Shown: positions 44,041-53,553 of the stretch, piece by piece
How the letters are laid out: the number at the start of each line of letters is the position of its first letter
Numbering within the stretch: the first letter of the stretch is position 1
From: JABWAM01 sp964653025
Lineage (GTDB): Bacteria; Verrucomicrobiota; Verrucomicrobiia; JABWAM01
Direction: 5' to 3'
NCBI GenBank assembly: GCA_964653025.1
Contig: CAZZBZ010000001.1
Coordinates: 58,551-122,550, forward strand
DNA length: 64,000 nt
Notes under the pieces: generated by a model
What the model saw: the letters and a program-made list of their open reading frames with translations, nothing else
The model's database searches: none
Told to the model about the DNA's origin: nothing
Translations under genes and position numbers: made by a program

Positions 44041-44175
44041 ATCCCGCCGTGGGCTTGCCACGCGTGGGACACAGCGGGCGACCCCATCACCACGGCCACG
44101 CCTTACCGGTAGCCCGTCGTGTCCCTACGACGGGTCTTCTCCGACAGATCCCGTGCTGGGACAGCACGGGCTACC
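44041..44175. repeat. REP-like GTCCC-loop hairpin cluster
   Basis: Positions 44041-44082 are a decayed copy (ATCCCGCCGTGGG, then GTGGGACACAGCGGG). Positions 44113-44134 form a perfect hairpin with arms CCCGTCGT and ACGACGGG around the loop GTCCCT. Positions 44150-44170 form an inverted copy with arms CCCGTGCT and AGCACGGG around GGGAC, ending CTACC. The structure matches the pair at 34683-34755, and a third stem sequence is seen here with the same loop. Confidence 0.85.
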
Positions 44176-45576
44176 ATGGGTAGGCGGCGGTGTCCCTTGG
44201 CAGAAAGAATTGGAGGGGCATGCTCCGTCGTGCCCGTGCGAAGCTGAGTGTTCACAAAACCCGACAGAACTGCAACGCGCCCCGAGCGCCCCGAGCAGCA
44301 CGAAGGCCGGCCACGCGTTCCCCACCAGGTAGAGATCGAAATCCACGAGCGAATGGATCGCAAAGGCCACGAGCCCGGCCCACACGAGTGTCCAGGGCCA
44401 GCGCTCTCGAACGGGGACGGTCCGCACGCGTCGCCACACGGCGAACAGGGTCCCCGGCAGCAGCACCGCGAAGGCCGCGAAACCCACGATCCCGCTATCG
44501 CACCACATCTGGAGATAGCTGTTGTGAACGAGTCGCGTATTCTCCGCATCCCACGCCTTGTAGCGGGGATAAAGTTTTGAAAAAGTGCCCGGCCCACTTC
44601 CCAGCACCGGGTAGTCCAGTCCGATCCGCCACGCGGCGCGCCAGTAATCCACCCGTGCCGAGAGGGTCCGCTTCCCCTTCTCGACCCCGCGCTGCCCGTA
44701 ACCCGCCGCGAAACCGATCGTACCCAGAAGGAGAACCCCCACCGCAATCCCGATCGCCAGCCTTCGCCGAACCCCCCCCGCCAGCGAGAGGACAAGGGCG
44801 GTCGCGACCAGCGCCGCATAGCCCCCCTTCGACTGTGATTTCCAGAGGCAGAAAAGCAACGCAAGCCCCAGGGTCGTCCCAAGGGCAAGACGGAGGCGGA
44901 AGTTGCCTTCCCCTCTCCCCATCAAAACCCACGCCGCCACCAGAAAAATCGTGGTCGCCACGTACCCTCCGAGGGCATTGGGATAGACGAATGTCGCGAA
45001 CACCCGCCCCCGGCTCACCCGCTCCCAGAGTTCGGGCATCCCCGCCCCCATCTCAGGGTGAGACTCGAGGAATTTCCGTGTCTCTTCCAGACCGCCAGTC
45101 GCCTGCCCGATCCCCGACCATGCCACGAGACATGCACCCACAAGCCAGCCCCCCAGCAGCCAGCGCAGCCCACGGTCGTCCCTCCCCAGCGCGCACCCGA
45201 GGACGTAGCCGACCACAAGCGATGCAAAGAGCGCCATCACCGCCCCACTCAGCGGGCGATCCATGGTAAAGGCCGCGGAAAGTCCCTGCGCCAGGAGGAA
45301 ACCCACGGCCGGCGCAAGGGGGCGAAGCGGCATCCCACCCGAGCCAATCTCTCTCACCGTGAGGATAAGACAGAGAGCCAGGAGCCCGAAGAAAACCGAA
45401 GAGGGCCAGGACATGAACCCCCACTCCTCGATCCCTCGCGGCCACGCATCCAGATGGTAAAGCACCACCGGCAGGCTGAACTTCACCGGCGCCAGCGCCA
45501 CGAGGCACACCGTGGCGAAGAGACCCGCACGACGTCCCCCCCCTCGTGCTGCCCCTCCCCCGTCGGCTGAGGTCAT
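44125..45576 (-). CDS. O-antigen ligase/polymerase-like membrane protein
   Basis: A 483-residue membrane protein starting at the ATG at 45576 with about 10 to 12 membrane helices and the periplasmic loop LDYPVLGSGPGTFSKLYPRYKA...LVHNSYLQMWCDSGIVG, the pattern of the WaaL/Wzy (PF04932) family that ligates or polymerises lipid-linked glycans. The last roughly 45 residues (CEHSASHGHDGACPSNSF onward) are low-complexity and are encoded by the REP-like hairpin cluster. The stop codon TAG is inside a hairpin arm at 44125-44127, so the original end was probably near 44250. It overlaps the oxidoreductase gene by 4 bp. Confidence 0.8.
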   Translation of the reverse strand: MTSADGGGAARGGGRRAGLFATVCLVALAPVKFSLPVVLYHLDAWPRGIEEWGFMSWPSSVFFGLLALCLILTVREIGSGGMPLRPLAPAVGFLLAQGLSAAFTMDRPLSGAVMALFASLVVGYVLGCALGRDDRGLRWLLGGWLVGACLVAWSGIGQATGGLEETRKFLESHPEMGAGMPELWERVSRGRVFATFVYPNALGGYVATTIFLVAAWVLMGRGEGNFRLRLALGTTLGLALLFCLWKSQSKGGYAALVATALVLSLAGGVRRRLAIGIAVGVLLLGTIGFAAGYGQRGVEKGKRTLSARVDYWRAAWRIGLDYPVLGSGPGTFSKLYPRYKAWDAENTRLVHNSYLQMWCDSGIVGFAAFAVLLPGTLFAVWRRVRTVPVRERWPWTLVWAGLVAFAIHSLVDFDLYLVGNAWPAFVLLGALGARCSSVGFCEHSASHGHDGACPSNSFCQGTPPPTHGSPCCPSTGSVGEDPS

Positions 45577-46520
45577 GCGCCGCCGGAGCGGATCCGCTGG
45601 ACGATGGCCACGGCGACATCCAGCGCCCGCTTCCCCTGTTCCCCGCTCACCTTCGGCGTGGAGCGGTGCCGCACGCTCTCGAGAAAAGCCGCGAGTTCCA
45701 ACTTCAGTGGCTCGTCGCGCGCGACCGGCACCTTCTCCTGGCGGATCGAGGCGCCGTCCTTCCAGTAGACCTTTCCCTCCTGGCTCTGGTAGTCGAGCGA
45801 GATGTAGCGGTCGGCGGCAAAGACACGGACCTTGCGAAGCTTCTCGGGGCTGATGCGGCTCGTCGTGATGTTCGCCACACATCCGTTTGCGAACTTTAAA
45901 CGCACGTTCGCGATATCCTCGCTCGCGCTGAGCACCGCCACCCCGACCGCGTCGAAGGAGACCAATGGCGAGCGCACCAGGTGTAGGATCACGTCGAGGT
46001 CGTGGATCATCAGGTCAAGCACCACGCTCACGTCGGTGCCGCGCCCCGGGTAGGGGGAAAGTCGGTGCGCCTCGATGAACTTCGGCTCGTGAAGGTTTTC
46101 CTCGAGGTACGAGAGCACCGGATTGAAACGCTCGATGTGGCCCACCTGGAGAAGCGCCCCCTTCTCCCGAGCGAGCGTCACAAGCGCCTCCGCCTGGGCG
46201 GTCGTCTCCGCAATCGGCTTCTCGATGAAGACATCCATCCCCCGTGCGAGAAAGGGGGTGGCCACCGAGTGGTGGGCCACCGTCGGCACCACCACACTCA
46301 CCGCCTCAACCTCCGCCGCCAGAGCCTCTGCCGAGAGAAACGCTCGACAGCCACACTTCCGCGCAACGGCCTCCGCCGCCTTCGCGTCGGCGTCCACCAC
46401 CCCCACGAGCGTACACCCGGGAAGTTGCGCGTAGACCCGCGCGTGCTCCTTGCCGAGGTGCCCCACGCCGACCACGCCCACACGGATGGACCGCTGCTCA
46501 TTCGCGCTCAAGATGCACAC
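45573..46520 (-). CDS. Gfo/Idh/MocA-family NAD(P)-dependent oxidoreductase
   Basis: A 315-residue oxidoreductase with an N-terminal Rossmann domain (VGVVGVGHLGKEHARVYAQLPG, VDADAKAAEAVARKCG, the EKPIAETTAQAEAL active-site motif) and a C-terminal substrate domain (QVGHIERFNPVLSYLEEN, MIHDLDVILHLVR). A similar protein in some bacteria is GnnA, which oxidises UDP-GlcNAc for 2,3-diamino lipid A; that is an analogy, not shown here. It overlaps the O-antigen-ligase-like gene by 4 bp, which supports a role in surface glycan precursor synthesis. Confidence 0.88.
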   Translation of the reverse strand: MCILSANEQRSIRVGVVGVGHLGKEHARVYAQLPGCTLVGVVDADAKAAEAVARKCGCRAFLSAEALAAEVEAVSVVVPTVAHHSVATPFLARGMDVFIEKPIAETTAQAEALVTLAREKGALLQVGHIERFNPVLSYLEENLHEPKFIEAHRLSPYPGRGTDVSVVLDLMIHDLDVILHLVRSPLVSFDAVGVAVLSASEDIANVRLKFANGCVANITTSRISPEKLRKVRVFAADRYISLDYQSQEGKVYWKDGASIRQEKVPVARDEPLKLELAAFLESVRHRSTPKVSGEQGKRALDVAVAIVQRIRSGGA

Positions 46521-46611
46521 TGATTAGGGGCTTCCCCGGGTGAAATCAAGTGCGACGGGCTTGACCCCGCGCCCTCCATCACGGACGGTTCCGCGCGCTC
46601 CCCCTCGAAAC

Positions 46612-47250
46612 ATGAAACCTGAAACTCGTAACGACGCATCCTCCGCCCCCATTCGCGCCGCGGTGTTCGACATCGGAATGGTCCTCCTGCACTTCGACTT
46701 CGCCCGCGCCACGCGACGACTCGCTCCACGCTGCTCCGCGCAGCCCGCGAATATGGCCTCCCTCGTCTGGGAATCCGGACTCGTGGACGCCTACGATCGC
46801 GGACAGATCCTTTGCGAAGCCTTTGCCGCAGAGGCCATGCGTCGCATCGGCTTTACCGGGACGATCGAGGAGTTCCTCGATGCATGGTCGGACATCTTCG
46901 ATCCGATCCCCGCCATGTTTGACCGCGTCCGTCGCTGGAAGGCGCGGGGGCTTTCCATCTACCTCCTCTCCAACACCTGCGAGGCGCATGTGCGCTTCTT
47001 CACGGACCGCTGGGATATCTTCCGCGAGTTCGACGGGGCGATCTACTCCTGCCGCGTCGGCTCTCTCAAGCCGGAGCCGGCCATCTATCGGGCTCTCTTC
47101 ACGGGCCACGAGGTTGATCCGGCCACCGCAGTATTCATCGATGACCGTAGGGAGAACGCCGAGGCCGCCCGCGCCCTCGGGCTGCGCACCTCCGAGTACC
47201 GAGACGAAGCGACGCTAATCTCCGAACTCGCCCCCCTGGGCCTGGACTGA
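46612..47250 (+). CDS. HAD-superfamily hydrolase (YihX-like)
   Basis: A 212-residue HAD phosphatase starting at the ATG at 46612. It opens AAVFDIGMVLLHFDFARATRRLA, the FD-x-G-x-V form of the nucleophile motif found in YihX/epoxide-hydrolase-type HADs. The cap helices follow, then the motif II threonine in LLSNTCEAH, the lysine in SLKPEPAIYRAL and the acidic motif VFIDDRRENAEAARALG. YihX itself acts on glucose-1-phosphate, so a sugar phosphate is a plausible substrate. It is divergent from the oxidoreductase and convergent with the next gene, 17 bp away. Confidence 0.85.
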   Translation: MKPETRNDASSAPIRAAVFDIGMVLLHFDFARATRRLAPRCSAQPANMASLVWESGLVDAYDRGQILCEAFAAEAMRRIGFTGTIEEFLDAWSDIFDPIPAMFDRVRRWKARGLSIYLLSNTCEAHVRFFTDRWDIFREFDGAIYSCRVGSLKPEPAIYRALFTGHEVDPATAVFIDDRRENAEAARALGLRTSEYRDEATLISELAPLGLD

Positions 47251-47267
47251 CACGGCGGCCTCCCCAA

Positions 47268-48701
47268 TCAGGGAGGGGAGCTATTCGTCAGATTATCGGG
47301 CGTCGTGGGCGTCTTCGGAGTCGAGTTGGGCGGGAGAGTCGTTGTGTCCGTGACCACCAAGGCGCTCTCCCGGTCATAGGGGGCCACCTCCCAATCCTCG
47401 GGCAAATAATCCCCAAAGACGTTCACGTCAAACAGCCGAAACGGGGCGTTGCCCCCGCTGCCGCTCAATGCAATCGGCATCACATCGCTGACCGCCACCC
47501 CTGCGAACCACCAGGCCGTGGGGCGCAACCACACCGGCACCGCGGCCACCTGGGGGGGCGCCGACCTGGTAAAGCGAACGACAAAGTAACGGCATTCGAT
47601 CACGGGCGCTTCCATCTGCGTGAACTCCACCTCGTCGGTGCGCCCGGTGCCCATCTTATGGAGTTCATCGAACCACGAGGAGGGAATATTCACCACTGGC
47701 GGGGGAGTCCTCACTTTCTTCTTCTTCCCGTTTCCGCTGCCATCGCCATTCCCGTTGCCATTCGCATCTCCCTGCGGCTTGGTCTCCTCGTCGTCGAGCC
47801 AGGGCAGGTGATTCACCACGTAACCGGTAACCTCCCCGGCGGTGCGGTTGTGGATCAGGCTCGCCTTGCGCACACGACGCGACTCGGTCATGTCCAAGAC
47901 AATCACGGACTCGCGCTCCGTGGAGGAAAAATCGCACCAGGTCCGGGTATCGTCGTCGTTAACGAAGTAGGCCTGCTCGACGTTCGCCCCGCGGGACATG
48001 TAGAGCACGCGGGAACCGGTCCCCATCCCGCCGAGGTTCGGCTGCCGCTCGAAGGGCATGGAGTTGGACGTGAGATCCGCGGGATGCGCGACCGACGTGC
48101 GCGCCAGGGCCTCCGGCCTCCGTTCAATGCGGTAATCCCGCAGGTCCTGCTGGGTAATCATCGCGACATCGCAGATCTTGGGGGCATGGCTGCCGTCCGA
48201 GGTTGGGGTGTGGAAAGTGATGATCGCCTGCATCACGGTGGAGGGGGCGAATCGGACGGAGGTGCACGGCGAACCCAAGTGCGTCCCCTCGACCAGTGTT
48301 TTCCAACCCGGCTCATCCACGGCGATGGGCTCGGAGGTGACCTTGATATCCATGGTGGTCCCCTCAAGGTTCCAACCGGTCACCGTAATGTGGTTCACGC
48401 GCTGGAGGGAGTTGAGCGAGAGATGAAAGACCAGATCCTGCATGACTCCCAACTGGTAAAAACTGGCGTGGTCCGTATCGATGATCCTCATCAGCTCCAC
48501 GGCATCGATCTCCTTCTCTCCCACGGCCGGCAGGTGCTTCAGGCTCCTCGTGAACAACACCGTGGAGACATCCCGCGGGAACATCAGCGAGGTGTCCTCG
48601 ATCGGGTCCTTGAGGGAAACGAGTTGCACGTCCTCCGCCGAAACAACCCGCACGGAGAGGATGAGCGAGGCCGCCAGAGCCCAGAGAAAGGGAATTCTCA
48701 T
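47268..48701 (-). CDS. Secreted protein of unknown function
   Basis: A 477-residue protein starting at the ATG at 48701 with a signal peptide (FLWALAASLILSVRVVSA). The mature part contains beta-rich segments resembling a discoidin-like or jelly-roll fold twice (INHITVTGWNLEGTTMDIKV, VIVLDMTESRRVRKASLIHN), a glycine/asparagine-rich linker followed by KKKK near residue 320, and a threonine/proline-rich tail. No catalytic motif was recognised. It lies 127 bp downstream of an ABC ATPase on the same strand, so the two may be linked. The family is not known to me. Confidence 0.6.
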   Translation of the reverse strand: MRIPFLWALAASLILSVRVVSAEDVQLVSLKDPIEDTSLMFPRDVSTVLFTRSLKHLPAVGEKEIDAVELMRIIDTDHASFYQLGVMQDLVFHLSLNSLQRVNHITVTGWNLEGTTMDIKVTSEPIAVDEPGWKTLVEGTHLGSPCTSVRFAPSTVMQAIITFHTPTSDGSHAPKICDVAMITQQDLRDYRIERRPEALARTSVAHPADLTSNSMPFERQPNLGGMGTGSRVLYMSRGANVEQAYFVNDDDTRTWCDFSSTERESVIVLDMTESRRVRKASLIHNRTAGEVTGYVVNHLPWLDDEETKPQGDANGNGNGDGSGNGKKKKVRTPPPVVNIPSSWFDELHKMGTGRTDEVEFTQMEAPVIECRYFVVRFTRSAPPQVAAVPVWLRPTAWWFAGVAVSDVMPIALSGSGGNAPFRLFDVNVFGDYLPEDWEVAPYDRESALVVTDTTTLPPNSTPKTPTTPDNLTNSSPP

Positions 48702-48828
48702 GGCCTGAAAGCTACCACATCCCCGATGAAAAAGCGAGAAATCCAAGTGAAATTTTACCTTCTCCTCTCCGGCTTTCGTCCTCCGACTTCTCACTTCTCC
48801 CTTTTCACCTCTCCCTTTTCTCATCCTC

Positions 48829-49788
<960 letters not shown>

Positions 49789-49889
49789 GNNNNNNNNNNN
49801 NNNNNNNNNNNNNNNNNNNNNNNNNNNNNNNNNNNNNNNNNNNNNNNNNNNNNNNNNNNNNNNNNNNNNNNNNNNNNNNNNNNNNNNNN
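49789..49889. other. Assembly gap (about 100 N)
   Basis: A run of N joins two contigs. The 54 bp on the right (49890-49943) are identical to the 54 bp on the left (49735-49788), so the contigs overlap and the gap probably contains no missing sequence. The true sequence would collapse the two copies into one. Confidence 0.95.
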
Positions 49890-49943
49890 ATCGAGGGCGA
49901 GCACATCCCCGTAACGCTTCGTCAGATCAGAGGTCTCAATCAT
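49890..49943 (-). pseudogene. Duplicate 18-codon start of the ABC ATPase (assembly artefact)
   Basis: An exact copy of the first 18 codons of the ABC ATPase gene (start codon at 49943), produced by an unmerged contig overlap. It is not a real second gene. The sequence beyond it (49944-50120) is the true upstream region of the ATPase gene. Confidence 0.9.
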
Positions 49944-49963
49944 GGGTAACCATCAGGTTGTTG

Positions 49964-50098
49964 GGTTCAGCGGTTCACGGTTCAACGGTTCACAATAGAC
50001 CTTGCGCGTCAGTTCTCACGCCAATTGCGGTGCTTCAATATCCTCAAAATGCTCGATTATCATACTTTTCCAACCGTTGAACCGCTGAACCGTGAACC
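49964..50098. repeat. GGTTCA-type repeats between ABC ATPase and membrane protein
   Basis: Positions 49964-49992 consist of GGTTCA cores spaced by 2 or 3 bases (GGTTCAGCGGTTCACGG and continuing). Positions 50072-50098 are the inverse complement (AACCGTTGAACCGCTGAACC and continuing). Together they form a large inverted pair about 80 bp apart. Apart from these the 177-bp gap shows nothing else. Confidence 0.85.
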
Positions 50099-50120
50099 TG
50101 AGTCGTTACAGCCGTTCATT

Positions 50121-52589
50121 TTACATCGTCTTTCTGCCGCTCGCGCTCAGGTCGAGCCCGCGCAGATTCCACCGCTGGAGAATTGCCGCGGCCGACTCGC
50201 CCCCTCGCGGCTTCCCTCCATCCACTCGGCGCACGACCACGCGAACCCACAAGGTGTCCTGCCCCGGCGACGGGTCGACCACCGCTCCCCCTCCTGCCGA
50301 TGGCCATGAGATTGGTTTCCATGCCCCCGGCTCGGTTTCTCCTACGGACCACGCCGCCTCCATCTTCGCCAAAAAATGAAGCGACTCGAAGTTTCCGTGC
50401 AGCCGCACATCGCGAAGCATTGCCCCGCGGAGCGCTCCCGGAAGGATGAAGTTCACGAGGATCTCCTCCTCGCCCCCGCCAGAAAAATCCCCGCCGCCCA
50501 GATGCGAAATCCGCCCGCTCCGCCCGCCAAGCGATAGGCGCGCCATGCCGGACGGCAGCGCAAAGTCCGGGTCCACTTCGAGCGCCTCCTCGTCCCCACG
50601 AGCCAACCACAGCCCGATTGCAATCTCGGCCTCCCCTTCCCCCTTCGCCCAGAGAAGGGGCGACTGTCGGGCAAACCCTCCCACGGCCACGGGCCGGGCC
50701 GCATCGGCCCCTGCCTGATGGAGGACCGATTGCAGCGCCTCCCGGTACCCCAGGCGCGATTGTGCGTCAGGCCATACCATCCGCCGCAGCATTCCCTCCA
50801 CCCTCCCCCAGCGGCCCTGAAGATTCGCCGCCTGGTAGCGTCCCAGGCCATCCCCCAGTTTCCAGGTCTCGACCTCGCACGATTCCCCAGGCTTCAACAG
50901 GCCCAGCGGCGCCACGAAACGGTTCCACTTCACAAAGACCCCCTCGATCGGCCACTCCAGCGCGGAGACCACCTTCACCCGAAGCCCTTCGCGCGTCAAC
51001 CGCGCCGACCACGGTAACGGATTCACCTTGAGAGGAACATAGGCCCTGAGGCGCAACGCCCTCACCGCGTTCGGTTGGAGCGCCCACGCCCCCACACCGG
51101 GGAGGTCGTCGGTGGAAAACTCGATCACCTCCGCTCGCCCCGCCCCGCCCACCGAGGGCTCCACGGTGGCGTGGAAAAGATCGAGAAGTCCCGACAGGTC
51201 GCGCTCCTTCATGGGAAAAAAACCTTCCACCCCCTCGACCAGGGCCGCGGCCTCCCCCGGGGCCACCACCGCGACGTAGGCGCGCACCCGCTCGATCGTT
51301 TCGCCGCCACCGCTCCTCATCGTACGGCTCAGGCTGTGCAGCCCGAGAGCCACGGCCACTGCGACGACCGCCACCGCAAGGTATCCGTATTCCGCCTTGC
51401 GAAGCGCCCGCGCGCCCAACAGGGCGAGCGCGACCAGGATCATGTACCCCCCGAGCCAGAGCGCCATCTTTGCCCGCGGAAGGATCTTCACCGCCACAAG
51501 GCTCTCCACAATCTCCCGTGACCTTGCCGAACCTGAAAACAGCGGGGGCGCGGCGCCCCGCGTCGTCTCCGCCAGTGCGCGCCGTACGAGCCGCTCCGTC
51601 CCCGTCGCATCCGCGCCTTTGACACGGTCCACGTCGAGCGCCAGAAAAAGCACCGCACCCAGCCCGATCCGCCTCTCGAGAAGGAAGGGCTGCCCCTCGT
51701 CGCCAAGGAGCAAGTGCGAGGGCGCACGGTCCCCGTCGTACACGTCCACCCCATCCTCGATCCCAAGGTCCCCGAAGGCCGAGGCCAGCGCCGGGAGGTG
51801 GCTGGTGCGATAACACTCCTTCGGCCGCAGCGGCAGCAACACCTCGAGACGCGGGTTGGGAAGTTCTTTCCAATGTGCGCCGGCGATAACGAGCAGACGC
51901 CCGCCGCTCTTCACCCAGGTCTCCAGCGCCTCCGACTGGAGGGCATCCAGCCCACGCTGCGCGTTCCAGCGGGAAAGCACCACCGCATCGTACGCGCCAA
52001 ATCCCGTCGCGCGGCGCGGCATCCGGTCGGGCGGCACCACCTCGATCGCAAACGCCCGGCGCCCGGCCTCCGCCGTGGGCGCCCCTTTCTTCCCTGCCTC
52101 GCGCGCCTGCTTCTTGAGGCGGTACGGAAGGGTGCACTCGCCCACATCGCACCACGCGATCGCCGGCCCTTCCTCCGACTGCGCCGCGCACGGGAAGGTG
52201 TCCTGCGCGGGGCAGGTCTGCCCCTTCATCAGGCGCACACGGACCGGGAGCAGGTTCTCCTTGCCACGGGGGCGCGCCGAGGACGGCGGGAACCGCACCA
52301 TGAGATTCACCTCGACCTGCGCCATCGCCGGCAGGATGACCGGCCGCGAGTACAGGAGCATGACCTCCTCCTTCGGCGCCGAGGGAAAATCCACGACAAC
52401 CCGCCCCTCGAACGCCGAGGATCGCTCGTTCTTCAGGCGGACCGTGGTCTCCGTCCATCGCTCCCACCGGAAAGTCCCCGACGGGTGCGCCTGGAAAAGC
52501 ACGATCGAGAGCCCGCCCTCGTCCAACTGGGCGCGCGCCGCGGGGCCCGCCGCCGCCGCGAAAAAAATAATCGCCAGGAGCCGCAACAT
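50121..52589 (-). CDS. Large membrane-anchored protein upstream of ABC ATPase
   Basis: An 822-residue protein with a signal peptide (RLLAIIFFAAAAGPAARA), an extracytoplasmic N-terminal region and a flavodoxin-like segment (YDAVVLSRWNAQRG, WVKSGGRLLVIAGAHW) like the inactive glutamine-amidotransferase-type domains in envelope proteins. Two membrane helices lie near residues 385-430 (ALWLGGYMILVALALLGARAL and YLAVAVVAVAVALGLHSL). A long C-terminal domain follows. Such proteins accompany ABC exporters in this phylum, which fits the downstream ATPase across the false gap, but no function is known. Confidence 0.7.
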   Translation of the reverse strand: MLRLLAIIFFAAAAGPAARAQLDEGGLSIVLFQAHPSGTFRWERWTETTVRLKNERSSAFEGRVVVDFPSAPKEEVMLLYSRPVILPAMAQVEVNLMVRFPPSSARPRGKENLLPVRVRLMKGQTCPAQDTFPCAAQSEEGPAIAWCDVGECTLPYRLKKQAREAGKKGAPTAEAGRRAFAIEVVPPDRMPRRATGFGAYDAVVLSRWNAQRGLDALQSEALETWVKSGGRLLVIAGAHWKELPNPRLEVLLPLRPKECYRTSHLPALASAFGDLGIEDGVDVYDGDRAPSHLLLGDEGQPFLLERRIGLGAVLFLALDVDRVKGADATGTERLVRRALAETTRGAAPPLFSGSARSREIVESLVAVKILPRAKMALWLGGYMILVALALLGARALRKAEYGYLAVAVVAVAVALGLHSLSRTMRSGGGETIERVRAYVAVVAPGEAAALVEGVEGFFPMKERDLSGLLDLFHATVEPSVGGAGRAEVIEFSTDDLPGVGAWALQPNAVRALRLRAYVPLKVNPLPWSARLTREGLRVKVVSALEWPIEGVFVKWNRFVAPLGLLKPGESCEVETWKLGDGLGRYQAANLQGRWGRVEGMLRRMVWPDAQSRLGYREALQSVLHQAGADAARPVAVGGFARQSPLLWAKGEGEAEIAIGLWLARGDEEALEVDPDFALPSGMARLSLGGRSGRISHLGGGDFSGGGEEEILVNFILPGALRGAMLRDVRLHGNFESLHFLAKMEAAWSVGETEPGAWKPISWPSAGGGAVVDPSPGQDTLWVRVVVRRVDGGKPRGGESAAAILQRWNLRGLDLSASGRKTM

Positions 52590-52705
52590 GAAGCCGTGGA
52601 GCCTCGCACACCTCCCGCCCCTCCCTCCACAAAAAAACGGCGACGCTGGAAACCTTCACCCGAACAGCGGCAGACGGAGGCACTCTGCGTCTCCGACTCC
52701 CCATC

Positions 52706-52736
52706 TTGACATCAGCTTATTGATGCATCATGATGC
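52706..52736 (+). promoter_or_regulatory. Putative vapBC promoter with overlapping palindromes
   Basis: TTGACA (52706-52711) and CATGAT (52729-52734) are 17 bp apart and could serve as -35 and -10 boxes. Two overlapping palindromes, TGATGCATCA (52721-52730) and GCATCATGATGC (52725-52736), cover the -10 region just before the vapB start codon at 52741. Such placement suits autorepression by VapB/VapBC and a very short or absent leader. Confidence 0.45.
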
Positions 52737-52740
52737 CTTC

Positions 52741-53013
52741 ATGAGAACCACCCTGACTCTCGACCCAGAGGTTCATCGCCTCGCCGAGGCGATTGCCCAC
52801 CGCTCCCACCGTACCTTCAAGGCCGTGGTCAATGACGCCCTTCGCCTCGGCCTTGGGACGGCGACCAAGGGCATCCGCCCGAAGCTCTTTCGCGTCCGCG
52901 CTTCCCCTCTCGGCCTCCGCGCCGGGCTCGACGCCTCACGCCTCAACCAGCTTGCCGACGAGATCGAAACCGACGCCCTTGCCGCCAAGGTCGCACTTCG
53001 CCCCCAGCGATGA
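52741..53013 (+). CDS. vapB: VapB-type antitoxin
   Basis: A 90-residue antitoxin with a ribbon-helix-helix N-terminus (MRTTLTLDPEVHRLAEAIAHRSHRTFKAVVNDALRLGL) that would bind the operator, and a C-terminal tail that would cover the toxin active site. Upstream ATG codons in the same frame are nearer to the promoter but leave no leader. Its stop overlaps the vapC start by 4 bp (ATGA), the standard VapBC arrangement. Confidence 0.85.
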   Translation: MRTTLTLDPEVHRLAEAIAHRSHRTFKAVVNDALRLGLGTATKGIRPKLFRVRASPLGLRAGLDASRLNQLADEIETDALAAKVALRPQR

Positions 53014-53441
53014 TCGTCCCCGACATCAACCTCCTCATCTACGCGTACGACACGCATTCCGCGCACCACGCGCTCGCGCGCTCATGGTGGGAGAGGGCTC
53101 TCTCGGGCGAGGAGACGGTGGGGCTCGCGCTGCCCGTGATCTTCGGCTTCCTCCGTCTGGCGACCAATCCCCGCGTCTTCGCGAAACCGCTCCCGGTCGT
53201 GGAGGCCCTGGGGCATATCCGAGCATGGCTCGCCCAGCCACAAACCCAGGTGCTCCAGCCCGGCCCGAGGCACCTGGAAATTGCCTTTCGCCTGATCGAA
53301 GGCCTCGGTGTGGCAGCCAACCTCACCACCGACGCACAACTGGCCGCGCTGGCCATCGAGAACCAGGCCACCCTTTGCAGCTCCGACTGCGATTTCGCCC
53401 GCTTCCCCGGTCTCCGCTGGGTCAACCCCCTCGCCCACTGA
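53010..53441 (+). CDS. vapC: VapC-type PIN-domain toxin
   Basis: A 143-residue PIN-domain ribonuclease. The acidic metal-binding residues are D5 in VPDINLLIYAYD, a conserved glutamate/aspartate set in LTTDAQLAALAIE, and the C-terminal CSSDCDFARF. VapC toxins cleave tRNA or rRNA, halting translation when free of VapB. The target of this one is unknown. The gene is complete. Confidence 0.9.
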   Translation: MIVPDINLLIYAYDTHSAHHALARSWWERALSGEETVGLALPVIFGFLRLATNPRVFAKPLPVVEALGHIRAWLAQPQTQVLQPGPRHLEIAFRLIEGLGVAANLTTDAQLAALAIENQATLCSSDCDFARFPGLRWVNPLAH

Positions 53442-53518
53442 TCACGCCGGCGATCCCTCCGTCCCGATACGGTCGGGGTTGCATAAAATCTCCGCTCTCT
53501 TCCTCCTTCCCCAAACAG

Positions 53519-53547
53519 CAATCGCCAATCAGAAATCAGAAATTCCC
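53519..53547. repeat. AATCGCCAATCAGAAAT repeat just before alsD
   Basis: Positions 53519-53547 match, with few changes, the element at 3668-3699 that touches the larA start codon. Here it ends 6 bp before the alsD start codon. It would form the ribosome entry region of the mRNA. Confidence 0.8.
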
Positions 53548-53553
53548 AGCGCC

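Noticed and set aside
45577..45882. N-terminal extension of the O-antigen-ligase-like protein
   Set aside because: It lies inside the Gfo/Idh/MocA gene on the same strand in another frame; the ATG at 45576 makes the common 4-bp overlap.
49890..49943. Second ABC ATPase gene start
   Set aside because: Exact copy of the sequence before the gap; explained by contig overlap.
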